A model generated the notes under the pieces. It saw nothing but the letters and a program-made list of their open reading frames with translations, searched no databases and was not told where the DNA came from. DNA of 64,000 nt. Source: Mortierella alpina. Its lineage: Eukaryota > Mortierellomycota > Mortierellomycetes > Mortierellales > Mortierellaceae. The position numbers and the translations under genes are program-made. Positions 12,078 to 22,314 of this stretch are shown piece by piece; position 1 is the first letter of the stretch; each line of letters opens with the position of its first letter. The DNA is taken from contig JANATF010000005.1 in the NCBI GenBank assembly GCA_029449245.1, forward strand, positions 620,001 to 684,000, read 5' to 3'.

Positions 12078-14893
12078 TCACTGGCGGCGAATGTCATTAA
12101 TGCGGACAGCGACCGCGTTGCGATGCGCTTCCAGTCCTTCAATCTCTGCTAGACGCATTACTGTGTCGCCAAGGGCATCGAGACCCTCGCGCGTGAGCTG
12201 CTGCGAGGTAATATGCTTCAGGAACGTGTCCGTGTTGACACCTGAGTACATGCGCGCATATCCATACGTGGGCAGGGTGTGGTTTGTACCCGAGGCATAG
12301 TCACCGCAACTACAAGAGGGATAAAGAGCAAATGTTAGCAAAGTAGTCGCTGCTTCAGGGATCTGTGCAAGGCTTCGATTCTCGTGTAGAACTCACCTTT
12401 CAGGAGACCAATGGCCGACAAAGACACTTCCAGCGTTCATGACCTGGTCGACATGGTTCTCTGCGTGCTCCAAGTGCAAGATCAAGTGCTCTGGTGCATA
12501 TGCGTTCGAGAATCTCATCGCCTCGTCCATTGTGTCCACTTCGATGATGTAACTCTTGGGGATCGATTCGCGGACAATGTCAACTCTTGGCAGTCTGCTA
12601 GCCTGCTCATGTACCTGATCCTCGATCGCAGACAGGTGCTCAGCCGTCAATCCAACGGCAATCAACACCACTTGAGAATCGGTTCCGTGTTCAGCCTGTG
12701 ACAGCAAATCGGAGGCAACATATGCAGGGACTGAGGTCATGTCTGCAATCACTAGCAACTCTGAGGGTCCTGCAGGCATATCAATCGACACAAGCGACGA
12801 GCTATCAATCTGGGTTAACATCTTGGCTGCTGTAACATATTGATTTCCAGGTCCACAGATCTTGTCCACCTTGGGGCAGCTCTCCGTTCCATATGCCATA
12901 GCAGCAACTGCCTGAGCACCTCCTGCCATCAACACCTTGGATGCGCCAACCTTGTGGGCGACATACATGACCTCGGGCACAATGCTTCCATCCTTGCGGG
13001 GAGGCGTTGCTATCACAATCTCACTGCATCCAGCTACAGCAGCGGGAATTCCAAGCATCAATGCAGTCGAAGGTAGGACTGCCGTGCCTCCGGGAACATA
13101 GAGGCCAACACGCTCAATGGGTCGAGAAAATCTGGTGCACACAACACCTGGCATGGTTTCTACCACAAGAGCCTTATCCTGCAACTGGGCGGCGTGAAAC
13201 TTTTGGATATTATCGTATGCCTGATCGATAGCCGCACGAGTCTTTTCGTCCAGGACCATGGACTCTGGCGAAAAGGGCGCCGAGATCACAGTCTTGTCCA
13301 ACTGCACTCCATCAAATTTGGCAGTCAGTTCCAACAGAGCAGCATCGCCACGCTCACGAACAGCCTCAACAATGGGCTTGACGCGGGCCATGATGTCGTT
13401 GGACTGGATGATTGGACGAAGTAACAGTTTGCTCTGGTCATCCGCGGAAAGAGCGTTCATCTTGTACGACTTCATCAAAATACGACCAGTCTTTCCGGGT
13501 GCTGCGACGGGTGCAGGTGCAGCAGTCGCAGGAGCAGTCGCAGGAGCGGAGGAAGCGGCGGCGGCTTCTTTAGCACTGACGTCCCATTTGGGCTTGGCAT
13601 GACCGGGACGGCGAGTGATCTTGCGGGATCTGTTCTCGAGCTGCTGTTCAACATCCCTGAGACTGACACCGTTGGCAACGCATTTGACAAGCGCAAAGTA
13701 GATAAGGTCGGCAGTTTCCCAGGCGATGTCCTCGGGAGTCGTGGCCTCGCACAATTCTTCCGCCTCCTCCATGATCTTGGACTGCACCAGATTGCTATCC
13801 TTGAACAGGCGCTGAGTGTAGGAGCCAGCGGGGGCAGAGATCTTTCGGCTCTTGAGGGTCTGGTCCAGATGAGCAAGACCGGACGAAGGACCGAAGCATC
13901 CACGAATGTTGTTGTGGCAAAAACCTGGAATTGATATTGTTAGTTAAACTGCCATAGTCCAGGGTTCACTCAATCATTGCTGCGGGAAACGAAAGCAGTG
14001 CGTTGTGTATTCTTACCAGTGCCATGCTGGTGCACAGTAAACTGAAGGGCATCCGAGTCGCAATCAACATGGACCTTGATCAGGTCCTGCGTCGATCCCG
14101 AGGATGCGCCCTTATGCCATAGGCCGCGCGATCTCGAAAAGTAGACTCCCTTGCGAGTGCGGAAGGACTCGACAACACTCTCCAATGACGAGTAGACCAA
14201 TCCGAGCGAGATGCCTTGCTCATCAACCACGACTGTGGCGAACAATCCATCGGGGCGATCCGAGACGACGGTGGCCATGAAGGCTTCACCCAGGTTCAAT
14301 TTACCGTCTTGATGATCAGTGGAGAGGATGTCACTCGAAAGCAAAGTGTCGACACCAATACGGCCCAATTCCGAGATGGCGAGCAGGCCAGGGGTAGAGG
14401 CGGGTCCCTGCCCCGAAAAGGCCGCTACGACCCTCTTGATGCCGCCACGGGGTAAGAGACCCTTCTGGACGACCTGAGCAACGGCCTTGATGGCCTCTAA
14501 GCTCTCGGCAGAGGTGTCGACATCCAAGATGAAGAGCGAGACTGTTGCGAGGAGCTGGTCAACGTGGGCAAAGTCGGCAGACGAGAGTGCGACAGCGAGG
14601 CGTTCCTGGGGGATGTGGGTGAACGAGTCGATGCCGGCGGCAAAGGCAGCGTACGGCAGGACGACCTTGTCGGCACCTGCGTCGAGCAGGGAGTGGATTT
14701 GGGCCAGGGGGTCAAGGGGATCAAAGGCCTGAGGCTGAACCCAGTAGGCATCCTTGTTCTGGGTCTTGAGCACTGCCTGAAGACTGGGGTGGTCGGGGGT
14801 AGGAGAGACAAGGACCTGGTTGGGCAGAATGCTGAATGCGCTCAGTTGCTCGGCATAGTCGCCGGCAGCGAGGTTGATGCGGGGAACAATCAT
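12078..14893 (-). CDS. HIS4: Histidine biosynthesis trifunctional protein (PRA-CH / PRA-PH / histidinol dehydrogenase)
   Basis: Multifunctional enzyme for steps 2, 3 and the last two oxidations of histidine synthesis: phosphoribosyl-ATP pyrophosphohydrolase, phosphoribosyl-AMP cyclohydrolase and histidinol dehydrogenase. Exons 14893-14017, 13924-12397 and 12309-12078 give 878 aa, near the roughly 800-870 aa of fungal His4. The N-terminal fungal His4 module covers about residues 1-220. The HisI-like part follows ([10 protein letters not shown], metal-ligand DCDSDA, then FCHNN across the first intron). The HisE-like helices come next ([20 protein letters not shown]). The HisD part runs from about 440 to the end ([52 protein letters not shown]). 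ATG 14893 is chosen because only non-ATG codons precede it in frame. A Gcn4-type site lies 132 bp upstream. Confidence 0.95.
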
Positions 14894-15727
14894 TGTTGCC
14901 GCTTTGTCTGCAAGAGAGAGGTGGATCTGCAAGGGAGAGCCACGGCCGAAAAGTGTGGGACAAAGAGGAGTGTGAGATTAAGAATGAGATTAAGAAAGAG
15001 ATCCTCTTTCTGCGAAGTGATAGCTGAGTCAGAGTGTGCACCGCCAGGAGTGACTGCATTATACAATTTTGTTTGTGTTCTCACTTGTGGGGTGTCCTCG
15101 GGCAATCAAGTACATACATGTATCGCTGGACATCTTTCAACCTCCTCCGAAGTACATGATGCATGTACAGTACAGTTCGATGGCACTGCAGTGTCCGCTG
15201 GGTGCACCGATCATGAGAACGGTCCTCGGCTCTGTGCGCCCAAATGGGACCCACCTTTTTTTTATTTGTTTTCTGTGCTGCAGGTCTCGATCGAACTAAG
15301 GAAGCACAGCAGCATAGCAGTTGAAGCAGTGGATGTAATAGAAGCGGACAATAGAAGCAGGCAACAAACTACACGCATAGCAGGGGTGCTGTGGGGATGG
15401 TCCGATATTGCTTTGCCGTGATGCCTGTCCGGTGCTACAAGGCTCTTCCATATGTAGTCGCACATGCAACTCACCGCGCCCCTTTCTTCCCCTGTTGCCT
15501 CTTCAGCTTCCTCCCAACAAGGTCACGGGGACAAGCCTAAAAAAGCAAACCCGCCCACACTCATGGCTCAGCAGCATCTCCCATTCTCATTCTTTTCACC
15601 CTTTCTCAGGCCCTCTTGTGCTCTCCGTCTCTGCTATCTCTCTCTCTCTCGTTCTCTGCATCAGCATCATCATCTCACTCACTACCTCTTGCATCCTGCA
15701 TCGGTGCCTGCAAGGACGCAACGAACC
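14894..15727. other. Divergent intergenic region between HIS4 and the F-box-like gene
   Basis: 834 bp serving two opposite starts. It carries the TGAGTCA element, a short palindrome-rich patch around 15108-15172 (repeated TACATG/CATGTA), and a CT-rich stretch (about 15600-15680) just before the F-box-like ATG. An in-frame ATG at 15464 exists, but the peptide it adds is CT-leader translation without conserved sequence. Confidence 0.6.
15025..15031. promoter_or_regulatory. Gcn4/CPC1-type TGAGTCA element upstream of HIS4
   Basis: A perfect palindromic TGASTCA heptamer lies 132 bp upstream of the HIS4 start. In yeast and moulds this is the binding site of the bZIP activator Gcn4/CPC1, which induces amino-acid biosynthetic genes during starvation. 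The match and position are seen directly; function is inferred. Confidence 0.6.
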
Positions 15728-18204
15728 ATGACCGACCCAGCAGAGCCCGCTTCTGCATACATGGCCCAAGGCTCAGGCACAGTCCCAGGCACAATCCTTG
15801 CCTACAGCGCTGGCTCTTCCTCTTCCTCTTCCTCGCACTCCTCCGCTTGCCTAGCAGCCAACAAAGTCTTCCATATACCCGAGCTCGCAGATTCTATCGC
15901 GCTCTATCTGCGCCCTGTCTACATCAGCCAGCTTCGCCTGGTGTCCAGGGCTCTCTACACTGCTTATAGACCCTACCTGCGCCTTCACCTTCACCGGGGC
16001 TCAACTGCTTCCTGGACGTCTTTCCCACATCCGCTCCAGACCACTAGGGACCATGCCGATGAAGACGGCCAAGACGTCAGTGATCATCTGTCTGAAGAAG
16101 CTAGTTGTCCTCCTGTTGGGTACGCGCACTTGGTTCGCACTATCACGACAGATACCATGGACAATCTCGAGATCATCCGCCCACTCCTCCTCGCGCCCCA
16201 GCAATGCCCCAACCTTCATACCCTCGTCATCACCCGCTGGAACCGAGATCTCTGTGTCTTTATTGACTTGTTAGGGAGTCTGCCCAAGCTACAGTGCCTG
16301 AGCGTGTCCTTTTATGTCAGTGTTGATCTCAATTGCTTTTTGAAAAACATAACATCGTCATCCTCCTCCTCCACATCCTCCTCCTCATCATCCACGACCT
16401 CTTCACCAGGCGAATCCGTTGCAGCACCTTCAGGAAGCGAGTGTCCCGTGTCTACGACGGCAGCATTGATAGCTTCAAAGGCTGATGACGGTGTGGAAGG
16501 CATGAAAGGCGGCATGCTTTCTCTTCGATCTCTGGATATCAAGCATCGAGTACCAGACATTAACTACATCCGATGGAGGGTCTTTGTATCCGCATTGGAC
16601 GCCCTTCCGGCTCTGCGAGAGCTCTCATTAACAGGTATTGGCCTCCGCGGTGGCGATGACCCTGAAGATGCGATTCTTGTCCAGGGTGTGCAAGGCCCTA
16701 TGAACATGACCACCGTTGGGATCTTAGCGCCGTTCAATGGCGGCATAAATGTCGGACCTACTGGACCGCACGGGGCCGACAGTGCTGTGGATCTCCTCGG
16801 ACCGGGATCTTTAGAACAAGCAAACCAAGTCAGGAGCCGTGCCTATCCTCAGATGCGATCACTCACACTAGCTTTCGGCGAATGCCCCAGCTCGACCATG
16901 CAGGATCTCGACCGGATCTTTCCGAACTTGAGCTCTCTCGAGCTTAACAAGTGCCGCAACAACTGGTTGCAAGCGTTTGAACCTGATCTTGCCCGGCATC
17001 TGCACCCTTTACATCTACAGAACTACCATCAACATCAACATCAGCATCAGCATCCACCTCCCTATCAACAGCAACAGCATTTATATCAACACCACCTTCA
17101 GCAGCAACACCTGCAGCAGTCAATACACCAACATGCACCTGCTACTAAACAACCGCCGCGCCCAATTTTTCCTCATCTCGCGCACCTCAAACTCATTGAT
17201 CGACACGAAGGCCACCAGGATCTTCTCTTTGAGATCATCAAGGCACGCCCTTTACTCACCTCTCTTGAGACCCAGGACGTGGCTCTGAATCTCGAAACGC
17301 TCATGTCTGTGGCCAGCTTTTGTGCCAAGGAGGGGCGGATGATGCAGCGCCTGTCATTGGCACCATTCTGGAGCTTGGCCCAGACAAGAGGGTTTGAAAA
17401 GCTATACGAAGCGCCCTTTCTGTCGCAAGTGCGTCATCTATACATCCAACAGGTAAATCCCAATGTCCCTAAGACGCGATTTCGGTTTCGAATGCTTTAG
17501 AAGACTAGACACTGAACCGTTGTAACAACGATATTGTTTAGGAGCTCTCAGAGAAAATTCAGTTTGCATCGACCTTGACGAGTTTGCACATCGATGCCGG
17601 GTTTAATGACAGTCAAGATTTTGAATGCGACTGCTCCCCTATCCCTGTCTGGAACGCGGTGCTGAGGCGTCTGCCTATGCTGGAGGTGCTGCGGATCGAT
17701 CGATTTATAACCGATTACTCCCTCTTTGAGGGTCTTGGACGCACTCCGCCGGTAGCCATCGCACCATCTAATGTTGCTGGAGAAAGCCATGCGCTTTGCA
17801 CCGGCATTGCCAAAGGGGTTCAGGGGCAGGAGGATCAGCAGGTGGGGCTAGAGGGTGAGATTAACGGAGATACTGATAACTCGGATATGGATAACCCAAG
17901 ATGCGGAGACGATCATAACGACATGGACCCAGCGGAGGCGCAAGCCGTCAAGCCGGCGCTCATCGAGGATTGGTCGCATGAGCGACCGTTCCTTCACGAG
18001 CTACAAATTACGTTTAGAGATGCGTGTCAAGTGCAGACGAAGGATCTGGACCGTGAATTGATCCAGCGATTTCGGTTTCTGGAGCGGCTCTGTTTTGCAT
18101 GTTATAAGCGGCCTGAGGACTTGGAGGAGGCTCCTGAGAGTGCGTTGAAGAGTATGTGGCGACCGGGTCTTGTGGTGGAGCATCGGCGTTATCTGAACAA
18201 GTAG
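15728..18204 (+). CDS. F-box / leucine-rich-repeat-like protein
   Basis: Probable substrate-recognition subunit of an SCF ubiquitin ligase. Exons 15728-17452 and 17542-18204 (donor CAG|GTAAAT, acceptor TTTAG|GAG) give 795 aa. Near residues 45-95 is an F-box-like helix set (VFHIPELADSIALYL, QLRLVSRALYTAYRPYLRLHL). It is followed by widely spaced Leu-rich strands (LHTLVITRWN, LRSLDIKHR, MRSLTLAFGE, LSSLELNKCRN, LTSLETQDV, LTSLHIDAG) of an LRR solenoid. Low-complexity inserts interrupt it: a Ser run near 300 and a His/Gln tract near 437-475. ATG 15728 follows a CT-rich leader. The substrate is unknown and no close named homologue is recognised. SKP1, the partner of F-box proteins, is encoded at 48453-48932. 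Confidence 0.75.
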
Positions 18205-19439
18205 GATATCTATTTTTCTCAACAGCCCAATTTCACAGTAAATTAGACCTGTAAGACGTGGACAAAACGAGTAGTGATCTCGAACTCTCCTATGGACAAT
18301 TGCTATAGACCATAGGAAGCACTTCCCACTGCGCTCTAGCAGGACGCTGCAGGGATGTTCTTGGCCCCGATGAGGTATCCGTCTACTACTTTCGATGGTT
18401 CTCCCGGCAATCATAAGTCATAGTACTTTCCCCAACTGCTCAGCTGCTCCAAGGTTATTATTTTGTCACTGTTTGTTCTGGTTTTACCGAGTTTCCGCAA
18501 CGAAATTAAGCTGCGGTACTTTGAATCAGTGGTGCTCGCATTGTTGAATCACTGAATTGCTGATGGCAAATGGAGTAGGCGTGCCGTGAAATTCAACTAA
18601 CAGTTTGTGGCAGTCAATAATGGACGCGCACTATCACTCTCATCTCTGTCGGTTCGCCATATCGCGTAGCACAGAGGTGTTCGAGTGCATCCCCAAAGTC
18701 AAGGTTTGATCTATAGACCAACCGCAATGAACCCTATTAGAGACCCCAAAACTTATCCAGAGTCCCTGGCAACGACCGGAGGCACACTATTGTTGCGTTG
18801 TCTGGGTGCTGTCCTCACGTTCTCATTCTCCACGGCCCTGCACTATCCGTATTCGAATCGGCGCCATCGTCATCGTGCTAGCGACCGTCGAAATCCACCC
18901 ATTCATCACTTTGACATGTCAGATCCGGACATAGATGCCAGTTGGCCCGCGCCTCCTGTGCCTCTTGAGCTCCCTTAGCCCCCTCTTCACTCTTGATGAG
19001 TACCCAGACCCGGGTAGTTTGGCTCCTTATATAGCTCCACGATTCAACTGCTCCACCATAGCACCATAGTTAGGAACTGAACCATCAACTTAGCGGGTTC
19101 CTTTGAACTGAATCATAAATTGTTAAATCAATTTGACCCCCCCTCAGTTTGAACACCTCCCGTTACCACTACTTGTCCCTGCCGCGCGCAACCTGTTGCC
19201 AGACGCAACGTTACCAAGACTAGTTTTTACTATAGGTCCTCAGGACAACATTAATCCCTTCTGTTGAATTGATTGGTTCTCCATAGCCAGCCCTTTAATG
19301 TTGTTCTCGGCCACGAGGATACTTTTCAGAGGACTTTTTTAAGTCTGTTAGGTCTTGTCGCCCCATCCAAGGAGTTGTTTGAATATCGTCATTCCAGCTA
19401 TGATCAATAGAAATGGTATGTTCGGGAGACTGGCGAGAA
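18205..19439. other. Gene-poor stretch
   Basis: No supported gene. A short + frame beginning at ATG 18727 and ending at 18978 has neither signal peptide nor recognisable motif. Stops are frequent in all frames beyond it. Confidence 0.5.
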
Positions 19440-19454
19440 AATGACAAGCTACCC

Positions 19455-19925
19455 CCCGCATTGCATCTAGCCAGGAAGCATGCTTTGAAGGAGGCTCAGG
19501 AAGAGCGAGAGGACCAGCAACTCGTTCAGGAGGAGCTGTTGCAGTGGAGGAATCTGAAGCCTTGGTCGATACGTAAGAGGATCTAGATTTACAGGTGGTC
19601 TTGCCCTATCTCGCTCACTCGGAGATGGAGGGGCTAAGCGTTCAAAATCCCTCTCCTCAACCCCCTCAGTTGGATCATCGACATTGGTGCTTATGTATGC
19701 CAAAGAGCAAGACACCTTGGAAGAGGCCCAAAGGCACAAACACCGCGTAGAGGACATGAACTCGATACTGTAATGGGAATGAAGTACAAAATGAGCCTGG
19801 AGCTGACCACCAAGTCTGGAAACAGGATCGTAAACTTTGAGGAAAATTTGGATCTGAAGCAAGACATCGCCGACTTGGAACAGCAAGTCCGAAATCATCA
19901 CAACGTATTAGCGACCAACAGATGA
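19455..19925 (+). pseudogene. Decayed coiled-coil protein remnant
   Basis: Short + strand blocks read as charged heptad-like helix: HALKEAQEEREDQQLVQEE near 19478-19535, YAKEQDTLEEAQRHKHRVED near 19696-19755, and LKQDIADLEQQVRNHHNVLA near 19855-19915. They lie in changing frames and are separated by stop codons, so no continuous gene survives. The parent family is not identified; a coiled-coil protein or the tail of a transposon ORF are both possible. Confidence 0.35.
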
Positions 19926-19959
19926 CAATTGATTGAAATAGGAGCAAACCCCGCGCGGA

Positions 19960-20330
19960 ACCCTCATGCGCCTTGGTCGGGACGGGCATAAGTGTAGGAA
20001 GGGGCAAAATGCTCGGGCCGGATGAGAAAAGAGCTGTTCTTCATTGCTTAAATGTGTGCGTCCAGGTGAGAGCGCTTGGACCGGGCATTGCCACAAAGGT
20101 CCATATCTCCGGACAGCTGTCGGTCTTGGGGTATCGCAGAACAGTGCACACAACGCTGCTTTACGAGAGGAGAAAAAGGACAAGCGGAGGCGTTATTGCT
20201 CTGTCCGACTCATGGCTTCGGACTTTTGTGAGAGGCCTTGCCCTCTTTCCATCTCTCCTCCAAGTCTTTTGCTTCCGCGTTCTAGTTTACAGATTACTTC
20301 CTCTCTCCTCTTAGTACTTGCGAAGTTGCA
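19960..20330 (+). pseudogene. Possible transposase N-terminal (helix-turn-helix) remnant
   Basis: One frame gives GRGKMLGPDEKRAVLHCL. After an apparent frameshift another gives GLGVSQNSAHNAALREEKKD. This layout, a basic start, a DEK helix and then an L/GVSQNTV-like recognition helix, resembles the N-terminal HTH of eukaryotic DNA-transposon transposases, by family knowledge only. Nothing like a DDE catalytic core follows before a 29-T tract at 20433-20461. Confidence 0.3.
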
Positions 20331-20429
20331 TGATATCTTATCGCAGTTTGGCATCCTTTCCAGTCGAGCAAGGTCTGGAGTTTGGTCTTTATCTAATACA
20401 GTACCACAAAAAGTGCTCACCCCTCTGCT

Positions 20430-20432
<3 letters not shown>

Positions 20433-20461
<29 letters not shown>
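20433..20461. repeat. 29-bp poly(T) tract
   Basis: An uninterrupted run of T on the + strand. It could be a replication-slippage homopolymer, or the poly(A) end of a minus-strand retroposed sequence. No flanking target-site duplication was recognised to favour the latter. Confidence 0.9.
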
Positions 20462-20466
<5 letters not shown>

Positions 20467-20752
20467 GCTTCTCTTTGCCCATCTTCGTCAATAGGCTCAC
20501 CAAGTTGGCTACGCGGGGAGGCATGTTGGGTTTGCTACCACGCCAGATCTTCGCAACTGGAACAAGACCACGCTCCTCCCGTCCATGTGGACTCAAGGGG
20601 AGCTCCCCTCATAAGGGTGCATATTGCAAGCCCAACGTGTTGAAAGGTGCTCATGAAATTGGAGTACACATCCAAATCTCAACATTCTAAGTCTCCATGG
20701 TAGGACGATAGTAGCCTCTACCAAGAAATTGCTTCAGCTATTCTGCTATAGT

Positions 20753-20962
20753 TTAATTCCAGTTATCGCGGCACTTGTCCTGCCAGCAATCATAGCAGCA
20801 TCTTCCGCCGCACCAGGTCTGACCCCTGCCACAGTAGTCGAGAGTTTCCAGGGGAGTGTCTTTCACGTCTGTGGCATCCTCCGGAACGGGATTGGCTTGG
20901 GCGACTTGAAGGGTCAAAGCAGCCAAGGCGGCCAAGACTGCGAGGTTGAAGAATGAACGCAT
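20753..20962 (-). CDS. Small secreted cysteine-rich protein (69 aa)
   Basis: Short single-exon gene. Residues 1-23 form a classical signal peptide (MRSFFNLAVLAALAALTLQV, then AQA), followed by an acidic spacer and a compact C-terminal cysteine cluster of six Cys: C-x6-C-x3-CC-x2-C-x4-C (GQTWCGGRCCYDCWQDKC). The spacing suggests three disulphides. A TATA-like element lies about 75 bp upstream. The size and architecture fit the broad class of fungal small secreted proteins; no specific activity can be assigned. The open frame could begin further upstream, but that extension lacks a signal sequence and crosses the TATA element. Confidence 0.7.
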   Translation of the reverse strand: MRSFFNLAVLAALAALTLQVAQANPVPEDATDVKDTPLETLDYCGRGQTWCGGRCCYDCWQDKCRDNWN

Positions 20963-21768
20963 GTTGATGGATGTTGTTTTAAAAGATAGGATGGTGCAGA
21001 TTTTTTTTGGTCGTTTTACAGGGTCATGGCAAACTGCTTTTATAGTTACTTTTTGGTATTCTAGCTGTGGGCCTGGCCCTCTTGATTGCGGTCGCGAAGT
21101 AATTGTTGCTAGAGATTTCATTTCAGTCGCGAATCAACGGATAGGCGGTGCCCGTAAGACAAGGCGCTCCTATGGCAAAATTCGCTGGCGCTAGATGTCT
21201 CATATCCAAACATGCCTGCCCAGCATAGCCCAAGCCATGCGCCATGCGCCTATCGCTGTGCATAGTTCCACTGGGAGCGCCGTAATATGAGTGCTGCTGC
21301 TGCGACCGAGATCATGTGAGAACCTCCACCAGAGAGTTTGCGGTGGAGAAAAATAGACGTGCATCTTCTCGGGGTGACTAATGTTTTCATTGTCAAATGC
21401 CGTCGACACAGCTTCGCCTCTGATGTTTATCGTGTTTACTTGCTCTAAGGGTCGGAACCCAAAAGCGCAAGATTAGTTCATGTCGTTTCGACTCTTGCCT
21501 ATGTGTTGACTACCCCTGTTCTTTCACCTACGCTAAGGTGTCACAGCAACAAGGTACATGCTCTCATCCAACAAAAAAAAAAGTGCGGCGTGTCCTTTTC
21601 TGCCCAATTGGTCGTAGTTAAACCTTCCTTCTGGGGGAGTACTTTTTTGTAAACTCTCGTTTCTTCAGTGATATTCCGCTTTCTTTTTCTTTTGCCCTTC
21701 CATCAATCCTAACCAACCTCGCTTCACACTCGCGCCCATCTCCCAAGACTCTCTTCATATTCACCACA
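20963..21768. other. Divergent promoter region between two cysteine-rich secreted proteins
   Basis: 806 bp separating the minus-strand 69-aa gene from the plus-strand 147-aa gene. It contains the TATA-like element and a pyrimidine-rich leader (about 21650-21765) just before ATG 21769. No coding signal was seen. Confidence 0.55.
21037..21043 (-). promoter_or_regulatory. TATA-like element for the 69-aa secreted protein
   Basis: TATAAAA on the minus strand, about 75 bp before the ATG at 20962, a normal distance for a fungal core promoter. Assignment is by position only. Confidence 0.45.
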
Positions 21769-22314
21769 ATGCGCTCCTTCCACAAAGTCGTCGTCGTCGC
21801 TGCCATGGCCGTGCTCGCCGTTGTCAGCGCTCAGGAGGTTGTTACTGACCGCACCATCCCAAGCGGCCAAAAGTTTAGCGAGTTGGCTCAAGGCCCATAC
21901 CCATCGGCATCGAGTCTCGAGAAGCGCGCCGGACTCTGTTCAGACCCCAGTTACCCCATTTCATGCGCCGGCGGCTGCTGCAGGGTACTACTCCTTTCTC
22001 CAGTTCTCTTGCGGTCTGATCTCAATGACAGCAAAAAAAAAAAAAAAAAGCTCACAATGATATATTATTATTCTTCGACCGATTAGTTTTCATGCTCAAC
22101 GTACGGCTCTGGATGCGGTTGCGACCTCGGCGAGAAGGAATGTTCCGACGGTGGGTGCTGTCCCCTTTTGGCCACTTGCTCCCCCAATAACAAGTGTACC
22201 ACAATCGTCTATGGCGGCGGAAGCGGGAGTTCCAAGAGCTCTGCCTCCCAGCACCGCTCGTCTGGTGCTGTTGCGGCCCTGATGGCCATGGGTGCTATCT
22301 TTGCCAATGCATAG
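21769..22314 (+). CDS. Secreted cysteine-rich protein, probably GPI-anchored (147 aa)
   Basis: Exons 21769-21984 and 22087-22314 (donor CAGG|GTACTA, acceptor GATTAG|TTTTCA) give 147 aa. An N-terminal signal peptide (MRSFHKVVVVAAMAVLAVVS, then AQ) is followed by a Lys-Arg site near residue 52 (SLEKR|AGLC) that Kex2 could cleave. The mature region has 12 cysteines, including two GGCC motifs (SCAGGCCR, CSDGGCCP). A Ser/Gly-rich linker and a C-terminal hydrophobic tail (SSGAVAALMAMGAIFANA) suggest GPI attachment, hence a cell-wall or surface location. Both the MRSF signal start and the CC-containing core echo the divergent neighbour at 20753. Function unknown. Confidence 0.75.

Noticed and set aside
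12360-12385. tRNA B-box-like GGCTTCGATTCTC
   Set aside because: Lies inside the last HIS4 intron with no matching A box or cloverleaf; no tRNA gene was supportable anywhere in the window.
15464-15727. N-terminal extension of the F-box-like protein from ATG 15464
   Set aside because: Reads through a CT-rich leader with low-complexity Ser/Pro/His content and no conserved motif; ATG 15728 fits better.
18727-18978. 83-codon + frame
   Set aside because: No signal peptide, domain or conserved composition; surrounded by non-coding sequence.
20475-20690. 71-codon + frame after the poly(T)
   Set aside because: Basic, motif-free and isolated; cannot be separated from chance.
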